Source: Dama dama | Lineage: Eukaryota > Chordata > Mammalia > Artiodactyla > Cervidae | DNA length: 64,000 nt | Assembly (NCBI RefSeq): GCF_033118175.1 | Contig: NC_083697.1 | Location: forward strand, 22,356,001-22,420,000 | Direction of reading: 5' to 3' | Shown here: piece after piece, positions 1 to 13,000 of the stretch | Position numbering within the stretch: the first letter of the stretch is position 1 | How the letters are laid out: each line of letters opens with the position of its first letter | Notes under the pieces: generated by a model | Database searches by the model: none | Told to the model about the DNA's origin: nothing | Seen by the model: the letters and a program-made list of their open reading frames with translations, nothing else | Translations under genes and position numbers: made by a program

Positions 1-1465
1 TATGATGCACATCTTTCTTCACTACTTATCACAGCTGCATTGATTTTAGATTATATTCTAAAGGTGGGGGACAGTGCAGAGAACAAGAACAAGCTCAGCA
101 TTTCTATGTGGCCTGAGGACTCCATGCCAATCAGGCAGGCTGGGCCATAACACTCTGCTACATGAAAGGAGGTAGGTGAGTAATAGAGTGGGAATCCAGA
201 GCATACTGACTTTAAACATCCAAGAAAGTGTACCTTCCTTTTTCTTCAAAGTAAATGAAATATAATGCCTGTTTGTCTAAATTATCTATGAGCCTGTTTA
301 ATTAGAGCAGTGACATTTTCCTGACTGACAGCCAAATATGTGCTTAAAAGAGCATTTACAGATGTTTGTGGACTCCACAAAACTAATCTGATAAAGGTCT
401 GATTTAAATCAACCAGATCGAGAAAATTGGTAGTTATGACTGATACTTCATCTTTAACCTCAACATGTGGGGAGAAAGCAATGCCATTTCAGTTTGTTAT
501 CACGGCATCTGCCCCTCACCGTGAAAAGATTTTCATGTTTTCAGAAGGAAAAGAAAACACTGGAAGAGACGTTTTAAAGCCCCATAAAACCTGAGATAAC
601 TATTTTATTGGGCCAGGATGGCTTCAAGTCAGGTCTTCACTTGTACAGTGACGCTGTGCTACTGACACTTGGAATGGTAAATGACATCCAGTAAGTGAAC
701 TCCCAACCCAACCAGCCACACCCAGACCTTGGCAGAGGATGGCGATTATGACAGAGGTCTTAATCATTCGCTGCTTATATTTAAATGTCAGTGGCTTGAA
801 CTTATCAAGAGCCAGCCAGTGAACCCTTTCATAGAATCTTCACGCACAGCAGTGACCTCCAACAAACCCATGTCAGCTCTGAAGTTCACCACAGTTCAGC
901 TGCCAAATTCAGTGACAAAGAAAATGCTGCCCGGTTCCCCCCCACCCCCGCCCCCGATGGCTCAAAGTACGGAGTATTGATCAGGTACTGATGTCACTCA
1001 ACCCCCAGAGAAAGAATTAGAAAGGCAGAGGGGAAAACAGCCTCTGCAGAGTATAGGCGCTAAGTTGTGCGGTCATGGCCAAAGGGCACGGACTTGACTA
1101 TTTACCAAGAACTGAAACATGTCAGTTTGAACAGATCACACAACTCCCCTTTTAGACTTAACATGTATCACCACAGTTATATCCTGTCTTTTCTCAAACC
1201 ACCACACCCAGCGTTCAGTGATTCTCCAAGGCTTGCCCCCACCCACTTCCCTCCACACACAGCTTTCTTACCCAGACAGTGGATTCCATCTCCCTGGTAG
1301 CCTTCTGAGCACCAGCAGACTTAGCCACCTTCTGTATTTGACACAGTTGGAGGACGTGGGAGGGCAAACTAAGAGACCCATTTCACATTCATCTACATCT
1401 GTGGGCAAAACGATGAGCTAGTGAAATATGTACGCGATCCTGGTGTAAATGACTATAGTAGGAAA

Positions 1466-1677
1466 GTGAAAGCGTTAGTCGCTCAGTTGTGTCTGACTCT
1501 TTGTGAGCCCATGGACTGTAGCCTGCCAGGCTCCTCTGTCCATGGAATTCTCCAAGCAAGAATACTGGAGTGGGTAGCCATTCCCTTCTCCAGGGGATCT
1601 TTTCAACCCAGTGATCGAACCCAGGTCTCCTATATTGCAGGCAGATTCTTTACTGTCTGAGCCAGCCAGGGAAGCCC
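1466..1677 (-). mobile_element. Bov-tA SINE
   Basis: A full tRNA-Glu-derived SINE in minus orientation, flanked by the direct repeat ATAGTAGGAAAG (about 1454-1465 and 1679-1690). Confidence 0.92.
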
Positions 1678-1907
1678 ATAGTAGGAAAGAATGGTATAAC
1701 CTTACATACACACATCTAGCCATTGACAGGTACTGTTTGCAAACATAATGCAAGCCCTGCATTTGGACATAAAGTTCATTTCTGAATCAATTTTCACAGA
1801 TTTCTCAGTGTTTGACTAGCTAAGTATGTGTAAGTAAATCACTTTGTGCCAGAGTTTCAAACCATAAGAACATTTACAATGGCCATCAAAATGAAAGAGA
1901 AACCTAT

Positions 1908-2045
1908 AGAGCCTGGGTGGGAGGGGAGTGTGGGGGAGAATGGACACGTATATATGCATGGCTGAGCTTCTCTGCTGCTGTGCCCCTAGAACTATCACAA
2001 CATTGTCAGCTGGCTACACTCCAACATAAAATTAAAAATTAAAAA
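1908..2045 (+). mobile_element. L1 3' end fragment
   Basis: Typical ruminant L1 3' UTR end (ACACTCCAACATAAAATTAA and an A-rich tail), about 138 bp long. GAAACCTAT repeats before it and just after the tail mark the target-site duplication. Confidence 0.75.
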
Positions 2046-2428
2046 AAGAAACCTATCCAGCAAAACCTATTTAATAAATTAAAACCTATGATCTAAGCCT
2101 TGGAGGGGGAAAGTTGTTTTTATTGGAGTTGGGGAGTTTATAAATTTGACTTGAACTCACATTCATGCTTCTAAAGCTAATTATGAACTCTTCTCCTTAA
2201 TATCAGCTATATATATTATGGAATTCTAATATAAACTCAGTGTATTAGAGCATATACTTTATGTTTCATTTTTCTATTCAAGTATCCACTACCTTTTAGC
2301 TAATATCAAATAATCTACTCACACCTGAGGATAACATAATCCTTCTGGAGATTTTGAGTCAATACAATCTGAGAGAATCTTTTTTATTCACTATTTTCCA
2401 GATATGTGTATTTGGATTTTGCTCTTAC

Positions 2429-2546
2429 CAGAACATTGTTTTCCATCTCCGGCAAAGCCTTTCAAACACTGACATGTGACATCCTCTCCCTCTGAAATGC
2501 ACTCAGCCTGTGTACTGTATCCCAGTGGCATCACAGTCTTCATTAT
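2429..2546 (-). pseudogene. EGF: EGF exon 17 with 1-bp insertion
   Basis: The exon starts DNEDC after acceptor TTTGCAG. One extra base follows the first cysteine codon (near 2530-2532), giving a downstream in-frame TGA at 2515-2513. In the shifted frame the module continues MPLGYSTQAECISEGEDVTC then QCLKGFAGDGKQCS to donor GTAAGA. The cysteine of human PVGCS is Tyr. The length is 118 bp against 117. Confidence 0.91.
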
Positions 2547-5500
2547 CTGCAAACAGAGAGAACCCTATTAGATTATTTTCAGATCTCAGAGGAAAAAAAT
2601 GGACTTTAATGCTTTGCATTCTACAGAACATTCTAGAACTTCCTTTGTCAAGTTCTGGGGCAGGTTAGCCTCCAAACAGAAACACCATGTTGATCTGTAA
2701 TCTGTATCTATATCAAAGGATCCACAAGCCATATGTTTCTGTTTACATGCTCTCAACAAATCTTTAGTCTTAAAGAATTATGTGGTGTTCAAAACCCTTC
2801 TGTGAACTTATTTATAATTTTTTAAAGAATTTGCAAATTTGAACTATAACATTTCTAGGAGTAAATGGACTCAAATTTTTTAAATTGTATTGCTTTATTT
2901 GAGAATTCCCAACCATCATGAAGGGGTCAACATATTCTTATCTCCCAAAGATAATATGTAGCAAGTAGGTCTATGTACCAACATAGCAAAGAGATTTGAT
3001 CATAAAAAGATTTACTGTCAATTTACTAAAATTATGTTTCATATATAATAGAACATGTATGTCAAAATGTACATTTTACAATCAAGATTTACGCCGTGAC
3101 TTGCAAACCTCTAGGCGCTTTTACAGAGTCATGAACCATACAAACTAAATGCTGTAAATGGATCATTTCATTTCATACTCCACTGAAATGCAAATGCCCC
3201 AGGGAACAGAGTTGCCTGTTGAACCATAAACATGAGCAAGTTGTTTTTTTTTTTTTTTTTTCCTTTAGCTACTTATGTATGAAATCATTCTCCAAATGCC
3301 TCCTCTCTATTGTAGTTGGGGGTATCTGACATACCACAGCAGGATATAAACTATCTTCTGTCTTTTCACTGGTAAACTTGCTCATCTGAGTATAGAAGAG
3401 GTCAAGAACCCTCCAAAGTGGCAAATAAATTAAAGAAAGTTAAATGATCTAAGTAGGACTCAAGCCCCACGTGAATGCAGACATCGGGTAATTGCATTTG
3501 ACTTGCTTAGCTATTTGAGCAAAAAGATTTCTTTTGTGGGAACACATGCCTTTCATGCTTGTTTGGTCACCTCCTGTCACTCGTGACTCTTTGAGATGGA
3601 TAAGTACAGCCTAAATCAATTATCCATTGGATTCATCATTTATTTGGAAGACTAGCTCCCAAATCACAAGGCTGTTCAGAACGTATGGTGGAGAGCATCC
3701 AATTACCCAAGACATTTTAAGTCACTAGTGGAATTAGAATATGATTCAGGAATTATTTGATAACTTGCAATCCCCCAGGCAATGAAAAGCAATCGACATG
3801 CGTTTGCAGTTGGGGGGTAGGCCATAGCCAAAGTTCTTTTTGCCACCCACTGGCTCCAGAAGGAGCGAATGCCTATGCTCCACGTGCCTCCTCTCTAAAA
3901 TACAACGACAGTTTCTGTCCAGTCTACTTCACATGGTTGTTTTAAGAATTTGAAGAAAAAGTGATTAAAAAAAAAAAAACTTTTGAGAATTTTGAAACAT
4001 ACATATCTAGATAAGGATGATAAAGGAGTAGAGCATTGTGGTGGCCTATATCAGAATTAGCCTTATCACACTAGAAAAGACTCTGTGGTCAGTTAGTAAA
4101 ACTAACAAAATTAATTCATTGCAAAATGCCTACTATGTGTCAGATCCTCATGAGGGCCAAAAATACAGTGGTGGAGGATATAGACAAGAGTTCTGCTTTC
4201 TTACATGATTAATTACCGAAGTATATGTGTAATGAGCACAATCAAAAATAATACTGGGTTCCAAGAGGGCTGAAACAGCTCTCGCATTGCCTGGTCAGGA
4301 GACTAGGGAAGTCTTTCTGAGAAAGAGCATATTATGTTGAGATATGAAGGATTCACAGGACTTGGTGGAGAGGGGGTTAGAAAGAGCACTGTAAGTCAAG
4401 AAAACAACAGCTGCACGTTACAGCAAGGCCTATGTAATGGAAGAAGGCCGTCGAAAGGGGGGATAGAAGGGCACAAACTAAGGCTGATGAGGTGGATACA
4501 AGTTAGTTTCTCTAGGGCTCAACAGGCTACATTAAGAATTTCACATTTTAGTCAGGAATTTAGAAGATTTTGTGATTTTAATAAATTTGACAATGAAACT
4601 TTCTATGATTGAATCACTTTGCCATGTGGTACACAGATCTACTTGCCACATATCATTATGTGTCTTTGGGGAATAAAAACATATTGACCTAAAATCTAAT
4701 ATAAAGTTTTCAAACTCTTTTTATTATAACTACTTGCTTGAAATGAAAATTTCACTACAAAACATAAGTAAGACCTCTTAACCTCTCACAGGTACAACTA
4801 AAACTTCACAGGTTAAGACAAAATAGAATACAGTCCAAGGAAGGAAAGATGAGGCAATTCACCAGGACAATTTCATTCATTCTGCAGGAGGCAAAGTACA
4901 GTCTCCAGGTATGAAGCCAAACGTAGCCTATTATATGTGTATTCCAAATCTCTGGCCATTTTGTCACTCACTCATTCCACACATGTGACCTAGTTTACCA
5001 TCTGTCATTCACCTTGGTTTTTGAGTCCCCCAAACATTAGGCTTTCAAAATATCTTCTATCAACTTAGAGGAAGGTTCTCTATACTGCCAATATTTATTA
5101 TCTATACTGTTTTATCCTCTTATATTGTTTGTCTCTGTAGCAGACTGTGACTTTGGAGGCTGGGGCTGCATTTAGCTCAGCATGCTATCACCAGCTCGTA
5201 GCACAGCATGTGGCAAATAAATAGTCACCAGATGAATAATATTCCTAACATAACTATGTTTCCAGTACTTCTTTTCTTGACATGAATTACTGATAACTAC
5301 TCAGTCATAATTTTAAAAATCTTTGGTCAAGTCATTAACTTAATAATATAGCTTAGTTTCAGTTTTCAAATCTGTAAAATGATAGATTGTGATAAGGGTC
5401 AAATTACAGAATACATTTAAAGAATCTGGTAAACTCTAAAGCTCTGTAAAAAACTGTTACTAAAAATATTCACCTCTTTGTATTATATAAAAAACCACAC

Positions 5501-5914
5501 TGATAAATTCCTATAAAGAGGGGTAAGAGGTTCCAGGGCCTTGTTAACTATAGTTTGCCAACCACAAAAGTTGTGGTTGAGTGTATATAAGGTCCTAATA
5601 TGGAGTTCTCCAATTGATTTTTAAGCCACATACTGTGTTAAAATTAAGACTTACTCAGAAATACAAATACATATGTGTTTCAAAGCAGAGCTGCACTGAC
5701 TGAATGGCAGAGACCTAGCATGAAGAAGAGGTGGGGTTTGCAGGAGCTTTAGGGCTGAGCTAAGCCCTGTTTGAAAATCACTAGCATCATGAGTGAACAG
5801 AGTATTAAAGAATTAGGTTCCCTAAAGTTGTTACATAATGAATATATTCTTTACCATCTTGGTGATAAGTGTACAATAGAGAAGAATAAAATCTAACATT
5901 TGTTGTTTGTGAAC
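2547..5914. other. EGF intron 16, left part
   Basis: AT-rich unique sequence with T- and A-runs at 3243-3261 and 3967-3980. The stretch 4330-4610 may be a very old interspersed repeat. No gene or RNA was recognised. Confidence 0.6.
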
Positions 5915-8900
5915 TTCCTGGAGCAGCTGAAGCAACCAACCTACCACGCCCGAGGTCAGGGGTGGTGGTCGAGAGGAGCAACCCCACATCCAAGATCAGG
6001 AGGGGCATGAGGAGAAACCCCTCGTCCAAGGTAAGGAGCAGCAGCTGTGCTTTGCTGGAGCAGCCGTGAAGAGATAGCCCACGTCCCAAGGTAAGAGAAA
6101 CCCAAGTAAGACGGTAGGTGTTGCGAGAGGGCATCAGAGCGCAGACACACTAAAACCATAATCACAGAAAACTAGCCGATCTGATCACATGGGCCATAAC
6201 CTTGTCTAACTCAGTGAAACTAAGCCATGCCGTGTGGGGCCACCCAAGACGGTCGGGTCATGGTGGAGAGGTCTGACGGAATGTGGTCCACTGGAGAAGG
6301 GAATGGCAAACCACTTCAGTATTCTTGCCTTGAGAACCCCATGAACAGTATGAGAAGGCAAAATGATAGGATACTGAAAGAGGAACTCCCCAGGTCGGTA
6401 GGTGCCTAATATGCTACTGGAGATCAGTGGAGAAATAACTCCAGAAAGAATAAAGGGATGGAGCCAAAGCAAAAACAATACCCAGTTGTGGATGTGATGG
6501 AGATAGAAGCAAGGCCCGATGCTGTACAGAGCCATATTGCATAGGAACCTGGAATGTTAGGTCCATGAATCAAGGCAAATTGGAAGTGGTCAAACAGGAG
6601 ATGGCAAGAGTGAACATCGACATTCTATGAATCAGCGAACTAAAATGGACTGGAATGGGTGAATTTAACTCAGATGATTATTATATCTATTACTGTGGGC
6701 AGGAATCCTTTAGAAGAAATGGAGCAGCAATCACGGTCAACAAAAAAGTCCAAAATGCAGTACTTGGATGCAATCCCAAAAATGATAGAATGATCTCTGT
6801 TCATTTCCAAGGCAAACCATTCAATATCACGGTAATCCATGGCTGTGCCCCAACCTGTAAAGCTGAAGAAGCTGAAGTTGAATGGTTCTATGAAGACCTA
6901 CAAGAACTTATAGAACTAACAACCAAAAAAGATGTCCTTTTCATTATAGGGGACTGGAATGCAAAAGTAGGAAGAGAAACACCTGGAGTAACAGGCAATT
7001 TTGGCCTTAGAGTACAGAATGAAGCAGGGCAAATGCTAATAGAGTTCTGCCGAGAGAACGCAATGGTCATAGCAAACACCCTCTTCCAACAACACAAGAG
7101 AAGACTACACATGGACATTACCAGATGGTTGACACCAAAATCAGGTTGATTATACTCTTTGCAGCCAAAGATGGAGAAGCTCTATACAGTCAGCAAAAAC
7201 AAGACTGGGAGCTGACTGTGGCTCAGATCATGAACTTATTGCCAAATTCAGACTCAAATTGAAGAAAGTGGAGAAAACCACTAGACCATTCAGGTATGAC
7301 CTAAATCAAATCCCTTATGATTATACAGTGGAAGTGAGAAATAGATTTAAGGGACTAGATCTGATAGACAGAGTGCCTGATGAACTATGGACAGAGGTTC
7401 GGGACATTGTACAGGAGAAAGGGATCAAGACCATCCCCATGAAAAAGGAATGCAAAAAAGCAAAATGACCATCTGACGAGGCCTTACAAATAGCTGTGAA
7501 AAGAAGAGAAGTGAAAAGCAAAGGAGAAAAGGAAAGATATTCCCATCTGAATGCAGAGTTCCAAAGAATAGCAAGGAGAGATAAGAAAGCCTTCCTCAGT
7601 GATCAATGCAAAGAAATAGAGGAAAACAACAGAATGGGAAAGATTAGAGATTCTTCAAGAAAATTAGAGATACCAAGGGAACATTTCAAGCAAAGATGGG
7701 CTCGATAAAGGACAGAAATGGTATGGACCTAACAGAAGCAGAAGATATTAAGAAGAGGTGGCAAGAATACACAGAAAAACTGTACAAAAAAGACCTTCAT
7801 AACCCAGATAATCATGATGGTGTGATCACTCACCTAGAGCCAGATATCCTGGAATGTGAAGTCAAGTGGGCTGTAAGAAGCATCACTATGAACAAAGCTA
7901 GTGGAGGTGATGGAATTCCAGTTGAGCTATTTCAAATCCTGAAAGATAATGCTGTGAAAGTGCTGCACTCAATATGCCAGCAAATTTGGAAAACTCAGCA
8001 GTGGCCACAGGACTGGAAAAGGTCAGTTTTCATTCTAATCCCAAAGAAAGGCAATCCCAAAGAATGCTCAAACTACCACACAATTGCACTCATCTCATAC
8101 ACTATTAAAGTAATGCTTAATATTCTCCAAGCCAGGCTTCAGCAATACCTGAACCGTGAACTTTCAGATGTTCAAGCTGGTTTTAGAAAAGGCAGAGGAA
8201 CCAGAGATCAAATTGCCAACATCCGCTGGATCATCAAAAAAGCAAGAGTTCCAGAAGAACATCTATTTCTGCTTTATTGACTATCCCAAAGCTGTTGACT
8301 GTGTGGATCACAATAAACTGTGGAAAATTCTGAAAGAGATGGGAATACCAGACCATCTGACCTGCCTCTTGAGAAACCTGTATGCAGGTCAGGAAGCAAC
8401 AGTTAGAACTGGATGTGGAACAACAGACTGGCTCCAAGTAGGAAAAGGAGTATGTCAAGGCTGTATATTGTCACCCTGCTTATTTAACTTATATGCAGAG
8501 TACATCAAGAGAAATGCTATGCTGGTTGAAGCACAAGCTGGAATCAAGATTGCCGGGAGAAATATCAATAACCTCAGATATGCAAATGACACCACCCTTA
8601 TGGCAGAAAGTGAAGAAGAACTAAAAAGCCTCTTGATGAAAGTGAAGGAGGAAAGTGAAAAAGTTGGCTTAAAGCTCAACATTCAGAAAACTAAGGTCAT
8701 GGCATCTGGTCCCATCACCTCATGGGAAGTAGATGGGGAAACAGTGGAAACAGTGTCAGACTTTATTTTTTTGGGCTCCAAGGTCACTGCAGATGGTGAT
8801 TGCAGCCATGAAATTAAAAGACGCTTACTCCTTGGAAGGAAAGTTATGACCAATCTAGACAGCATATTAAAAAGCAGAGACATTACTTTGCCAACAAAGG

Positions 8901-9366
8901 TCCATCTGGTCAAGGCTATGGTTTTTCCAGTGGTCATGTATGGATGTGAGAGTTGGACTATGAAGAAAGCTGAGCACCGAAAAATTGATGCTCTTGAACT
9001 GTGGTGTTGGAGAAGACCCTTGAGAGTCCCTTGGACTGCAAGGAGATCCAACCAGTCCATCCTAAAGGAGATCAGTCCTGGGTGTTCATTGGAAGGACTG
9101 ATGCTGAAGCTGAAACTCCAATACTTTGGCCACCTGATGCGAAGAGCTGACTCATTGGAAAAGACCCTGATACCGGGAGGGACTGAGGGCAGGAGGAGAA
9201 GGGGACGACAGAGGATGAGATGGCTGGATGGCATCACCAACTCGATGGACATGAGTTTGAGTAAACTCCGGGAGTTGGTGATGGCAAGGAGTCCTGGCGT
9301 GCTGTGATTCATGGGGTCACAAAGAGCACCCCTGAGGACACCACTGAGCAACTGAACTGAACTGAA
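5915..9366 (+). mobile_element. BovB (RTE) LINE, near full length, inactive
   Basis: The element carries a 5' region, an endonuclease segment (6655-7149, with LFIIGDWNAKVGRE) and a reverse transcriptase (about 7696-9307). RT motifs include ELSDVQAGFRKGRGTRDQI, FIDYPKAVDCVDHNKLW and GCILSPCLFNLYAEY. The tail is the short repeat TGAACTGAACTGAAC. The reading frame is broken at 7147, 7466 and around 8240-8280. The catalytic YADD box reads YAND. It sits in EGF intron 16, antisense to the gene. Confidence 0.95.
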
Positions 9367-9732
9367 CCATCTGCTTTTCACAATGATGGAAGTAAAGCTA
9401 AATGGGTCAAATACCAAAAATACTATGCATGGATGAGGATCCACTCAAATCTGTTCTGGCCTATTTTTCACTTTTGCCTCCAAGTTAGATTTCTTTTAAA
9501 AAAAGAAGTTCATCAACTCTCATCAAGTAAAGTTCATGTCCAGTCTAATATGGAGCCATGTAATATGGCAAACCATTGGGAAGAGAAGGACCAAAGTTTG
9601 AGTCCAAAGTCTGGCATCACTCACTTTGCATAGATTTAGTCAACATTAAGTTAGAGAGATCATTCAGGATTTTGAACGAGTAGGAGGAAACTGTTGGAAC
9701 CAAAGCTGTATCCAAGATCTCCTGATTCATAC

Positions 9733-9852
9733 CCAACACCATGATTTCAGCCACTAGCAGGAGTTGAGACTCTGTCATGTTACCTTCAAGCTCTCTGCTG
9801 CTGGCTGAGACGTCCAATGGTGTGACTCCATTACTCCGATTTGCTCCACTAC
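9733..9852 (-). pseudogene. EGF: EGF exon 16 (open)
   Basis: This 120-bp exon encodes the linker between EGF-like modules. It reads GVTPLDVSASSRELEGNMTE then SQLLLVAEIMVL, against human VTPLDILSKT and ITESQHMLVAEIMVS. The acceptor is CCATAG and the donor GTATGA. Its length equals human and it is open, although its first residues have diverged. Confidence 0.9.
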
Positions 9853-10364
9853 CTATGGAAGGCCAATAGATACAGCTAATTTACCATCTGTGATTTAAGA
9901 AATGTTTGAGTTAATTTATATTTATGGCTGCTTGTTGGCTATGAGTTCAGACTCATACTTAAGAGTAGGAGGATTCAGAGAAGCTCGCAGGATCTAGCTT
10001 AGAAAACCTTCCCCGCCACACCACACCCTCTCAGCTTCCCTCCATGTGATTGAGGGTGGGGAGAGCCAGGAAGAAAGACAGGACTCTTAGGTACTGGCAT
10101 AAATGGTAAAAGTAGAATACCAATATCCTCATGCACATAATCAGGTCATGATCACTGTTTGCCATTATTGAGGACACATTGACCTCCCCAACCTGCCTTC
10201 ATATATATACTCTCTCCTTCAGGCTGCTTTAGACATTTATTTTAGCCTGACTTTGCCAGTATTTAGAAATGTGGAAGAGCATATATTAACCATAACTTAG
10301 CATAGGCATGGGACCTAAGCAACTCCCCAGAACACAGGAGAAATGGATCCCCTAAAACACTGTG

Positions 10365-11725
10365 TGTTCTCTAAGTGTGGTCCATGGATCCCTGGGGTCT
10401 CATTGCATGCCACCTAGAAGGTCAAAACTGTTTTCATAAAAGGCAGATAACTCCATTATTATTTTCACTGTGTTGACCAATGGGGCAAAAGCAATGATGG
10501 GTGAAAGTGTGCTGCCTTAGCGTGAATCAAGTCATGCTTCTAGTGGCATCTCTACTGTGGTCAGGTTCTTCACTGCCACACACACACACACGCACGCACA
10601 CACACACTCCAGTTTCACCTTTAAAAAACCATGATGGAGCAGTAAAATTATTAATTTTTAACAATCTTGACTATGGACTACTTGCTGTTTAATACCCTGT
10701 ATAATGAAATGGGACGCACACATAAAAGCACACACACTGAACTCATGATGTCTATCTGTGAACTCAGATGTTTGAGCTAAAACTAGCCTCTTTTTTTCCA
10801 CTGAACATGATTTTTACCTGAAAGAATGTTTGATAAACTGTGTCAGTAACACTTGAGGATTTGGCATTTTTTCAAAAATGAAAGAAGCGATGCTGTCTCT
10901 TCAAGGAAAATTAGCTCACAGTGCTTGTTGCCAATAATAAGATTGGAGTTTTCAAGTGAAAATTCTACAAAATTTTCCACAAAAAGTTTTTGACAAAATC
11001 CAGACACTCAAAAACTTTTCTGATGAGTTTGACGATAATAACTCATGAACATTATTATAGGTATATTAGTATGACATTCAGAAGATGTGCATAACTCAAT
11101 CAATCAGTATTTTTAAATGACCAAAACACAACAAAATCATGCATAGCAAAAGATTCATGCAAAATATAAAACAAGAACACTGGGTTTTAATATAGCAGAG
11201 GACAAGAAGTTCACTGATATGACTTTAGATTCAACATTGCAACAGGCTCTAAGAAACTACCATCTGTCTGGTTCTGAAATAATATCAAAAGAAGATACAC
11301 CAAAAGGGCATCTGAAAAGGCTATTAAGCAATCTTTCCTTTTCCAGCTCCATGTCTGTCTGAGGCCAGATTTTCTTTAGACTCCAACCAAAACAACACAG
11401 CAACAGCTTTAACAGAGAGGCAGATGGGAGAATCTGGCTGCCCTCTATGAAGTCAGACATTAAAAATATAAATGTAAAACAATGCCATGCTTCTCACTAC
11501 ATATTTTTGTTTTGAAAAATTGAGATTTCCTTTTTATAAAACATGTTCACATATAATAGATTACTGTAACTTTAATAGATATTAGATTTTTAGTTTTAAT
11601 TTCTAATGTCATAAATCTTAATAGATAAAACCTACACAAAAAACCTTCAGTTTTTCAATCATTTTAAAAGCATAAAAAGGTCCTGAAATCAAAAAAATTG
11701 AGAATTGTTATCCTAAGGCAACAAT
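10365..11725. mobile_element. Old hAT (Charlie-like) DNA transposon remnant
   Basis: The left end has GTGTGGTCCATGGATCC and GGTCAAAACTGTTTTCATAA, and the right end AAGGTCCTGAAATCAAAAAA followed by GAGAATTG. These are typical of ancient mammalian hAT copies with TTCTCAA/TTGAGAA-type ends. The interior is AT-rich and no transposase frame survives. A (CA)n run sits inside at 10577-10606. Confidence 0.45.
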
Positions 11726-12228
11726 TAATAGATCTGAAAATCCAAAATATCCAGTTCTGGTCCATGGATAAATTAATCCGTTTGCTGTCAATCTGTCATC
11801 TAACATATATCATGCTTATTGGATAAATAGGAATTTTATAAACATCTAAAATAAAATTTAGGTTCTCTCTTATTAAATGTCTGTCAAGAGATGAATCCAA
11901 ATACACCTTACTTGTCTGGATGCACATTCAAGGGAAGTAAATTAGAACCTCTGGTTACATGTCATATCAGATCTATTCTTCCTTGAAGTCATGTTTAGTT
12001 TTTTAAAATGTGGATCACAAGCCTTGTCAGTCTGGATTGACAAGATACACTTGTTTGGTATCCTCAATTTATTTATTATAAAGGACTTTTCTTTTCATAT
12101 TAAGACAGTCATGTGGGGGGGGGGGAGTTGAATATGACTGCCTTTAAAATAGAGGCCATAAATTTTCTGGACAAAATGTCTTTGAACATTCCCTGAGTTG
12201 GTAAAATCCTGGCGTTTATTTCCAAGAG

Positions 12229-12392
12229 TAAGCTGTGTGTGCGTACCTAATCAGTCGTGTCCAATTCTTTGTGACCCACCAGGCTCCTCTGTCCTTGGGA
12301 TTTCCCAGGCAAGAATATTGGAGTGGGGTGCCATTTCCTACTCCAGGGGATCTTGTAGACCCAGAGATCGAACCTGGGTCTCTTACATCATA
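12229..12392 (-). mobile_element. Bov-tA SINE, diverged
   Basis: A minus-oriented copy with core CAAGAATATTGGAGTGGGGT. It ends near the tRNA B-box complement GATCGAACCTGGGTCTC, with the 5' end degraded. Confidence 0.88.
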
Positions 12393-12454
12393 AATGGGGG
12401 GCTGAAGCATTGGAAGACTTTGAATGTTATTTATGTTCATTAATTTTACAGTTG

Positions 12455-12650
12455 AAAGTGAAAGTTAAAATCATTCAGGTGTGTCCAACTCTTTGTGACC
12501 CCATGGACTATAGTCCACCAGGCTCCTCTGTCCATGGGATTCTCCAGGCAAGAAGACTGGAGTGGGTTGCCATGCCTTCCTCCCAGGGAATCTTCCAGAC
12601 CCAGGGACTGAATCTGGGTCTCCTACAGTCTGAATCATCAGGGAAGGGAG
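12455..12650 (-). mobile_element. Bov-tA SINE next to EGF exon 15
   Basis: A minus-oriented SINE with core AAGAAGACTGGAGTGGGTTG, about 200 bp from the damaged end of EGF exon 15. Only 62 bp separate it from the previous SINE. Confidence 0.9.
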
Positions 12651-12848
12651 GCCAGTTGAATTTAATTTGTAATGAGGAGCCCAAACTCATCAGAGAGAGA
12701 GGGGGAAAAAAGACAGTTGGTATCCCTAAAAGTAAGGGAGCTTTTAATAACACAAAATATTAAAAATCACCACAAGCACAGGAATCAATATAGAATAATA
12801 TTCCTGAGCCAAAGTGAGATATTTCGGCTGCACAGGTTGCCACACTAT

Positions 12849-13000
12849 CTGTCAACATCCATGGCTCTCTATTTGGCCATGACACGTTTTTCCATCTGGA
12901 GCTTTCACAAAACCTGCACGACACAGGCGTTGAGCAGTTCCAAACCTCTCTTTGCAAATATGTTCACAGCCTCCATTTCGATGGAAGCAGGGATCTGCTC
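12849..13000 (-). pseudogene. EGF: EGF exon 15 (degenerate EGF-like module, TGA, donor probably lost)
   Basis: The exon starts ADPCFHRNGGCEHICKERFG after acceptor TGCTAG. The human segment TAWCSC reads TAQRLC, losing one cysteine. After DGKTC the sequence diverges, and an in-frame TGA lies at 12854-12852. If the end is aligned on its final CAG, the expected donor GT reads AT. The 3' boundary is uncertain by a few bases. Confidence 0.78.

Larger units (their letters stand above)
1..2428. other. EGF intron 17 (part)
   Basis: Apart from the Bov-tA and the L1 tail, this is AT-rich unique sequence. No match to EGF exon 18 or later was seen, so those exons lie left of the window. Short open frames such as 729-980 show no family resemblance. 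Confidence 0.6.

Noticed and set aside
3757..3945. Short plus-strand frame as a secreted cysteine-containing peptide
   Set aside because: There is no signal peptide, no family resemblance and no splice context; it is expected by chance at this length.
6655..7149. A 164-codon frame as a cellular endonuclease gene
   Set aside because: It is the endonuclease part of the BovB LINE.
9617..9817. Open frame on the minus strand over EGF exon 16 as a separate small gene
   Set aside because: Its N-terminal half is EGF exon 16 read through the donor into the intron; it is not an independent gene.
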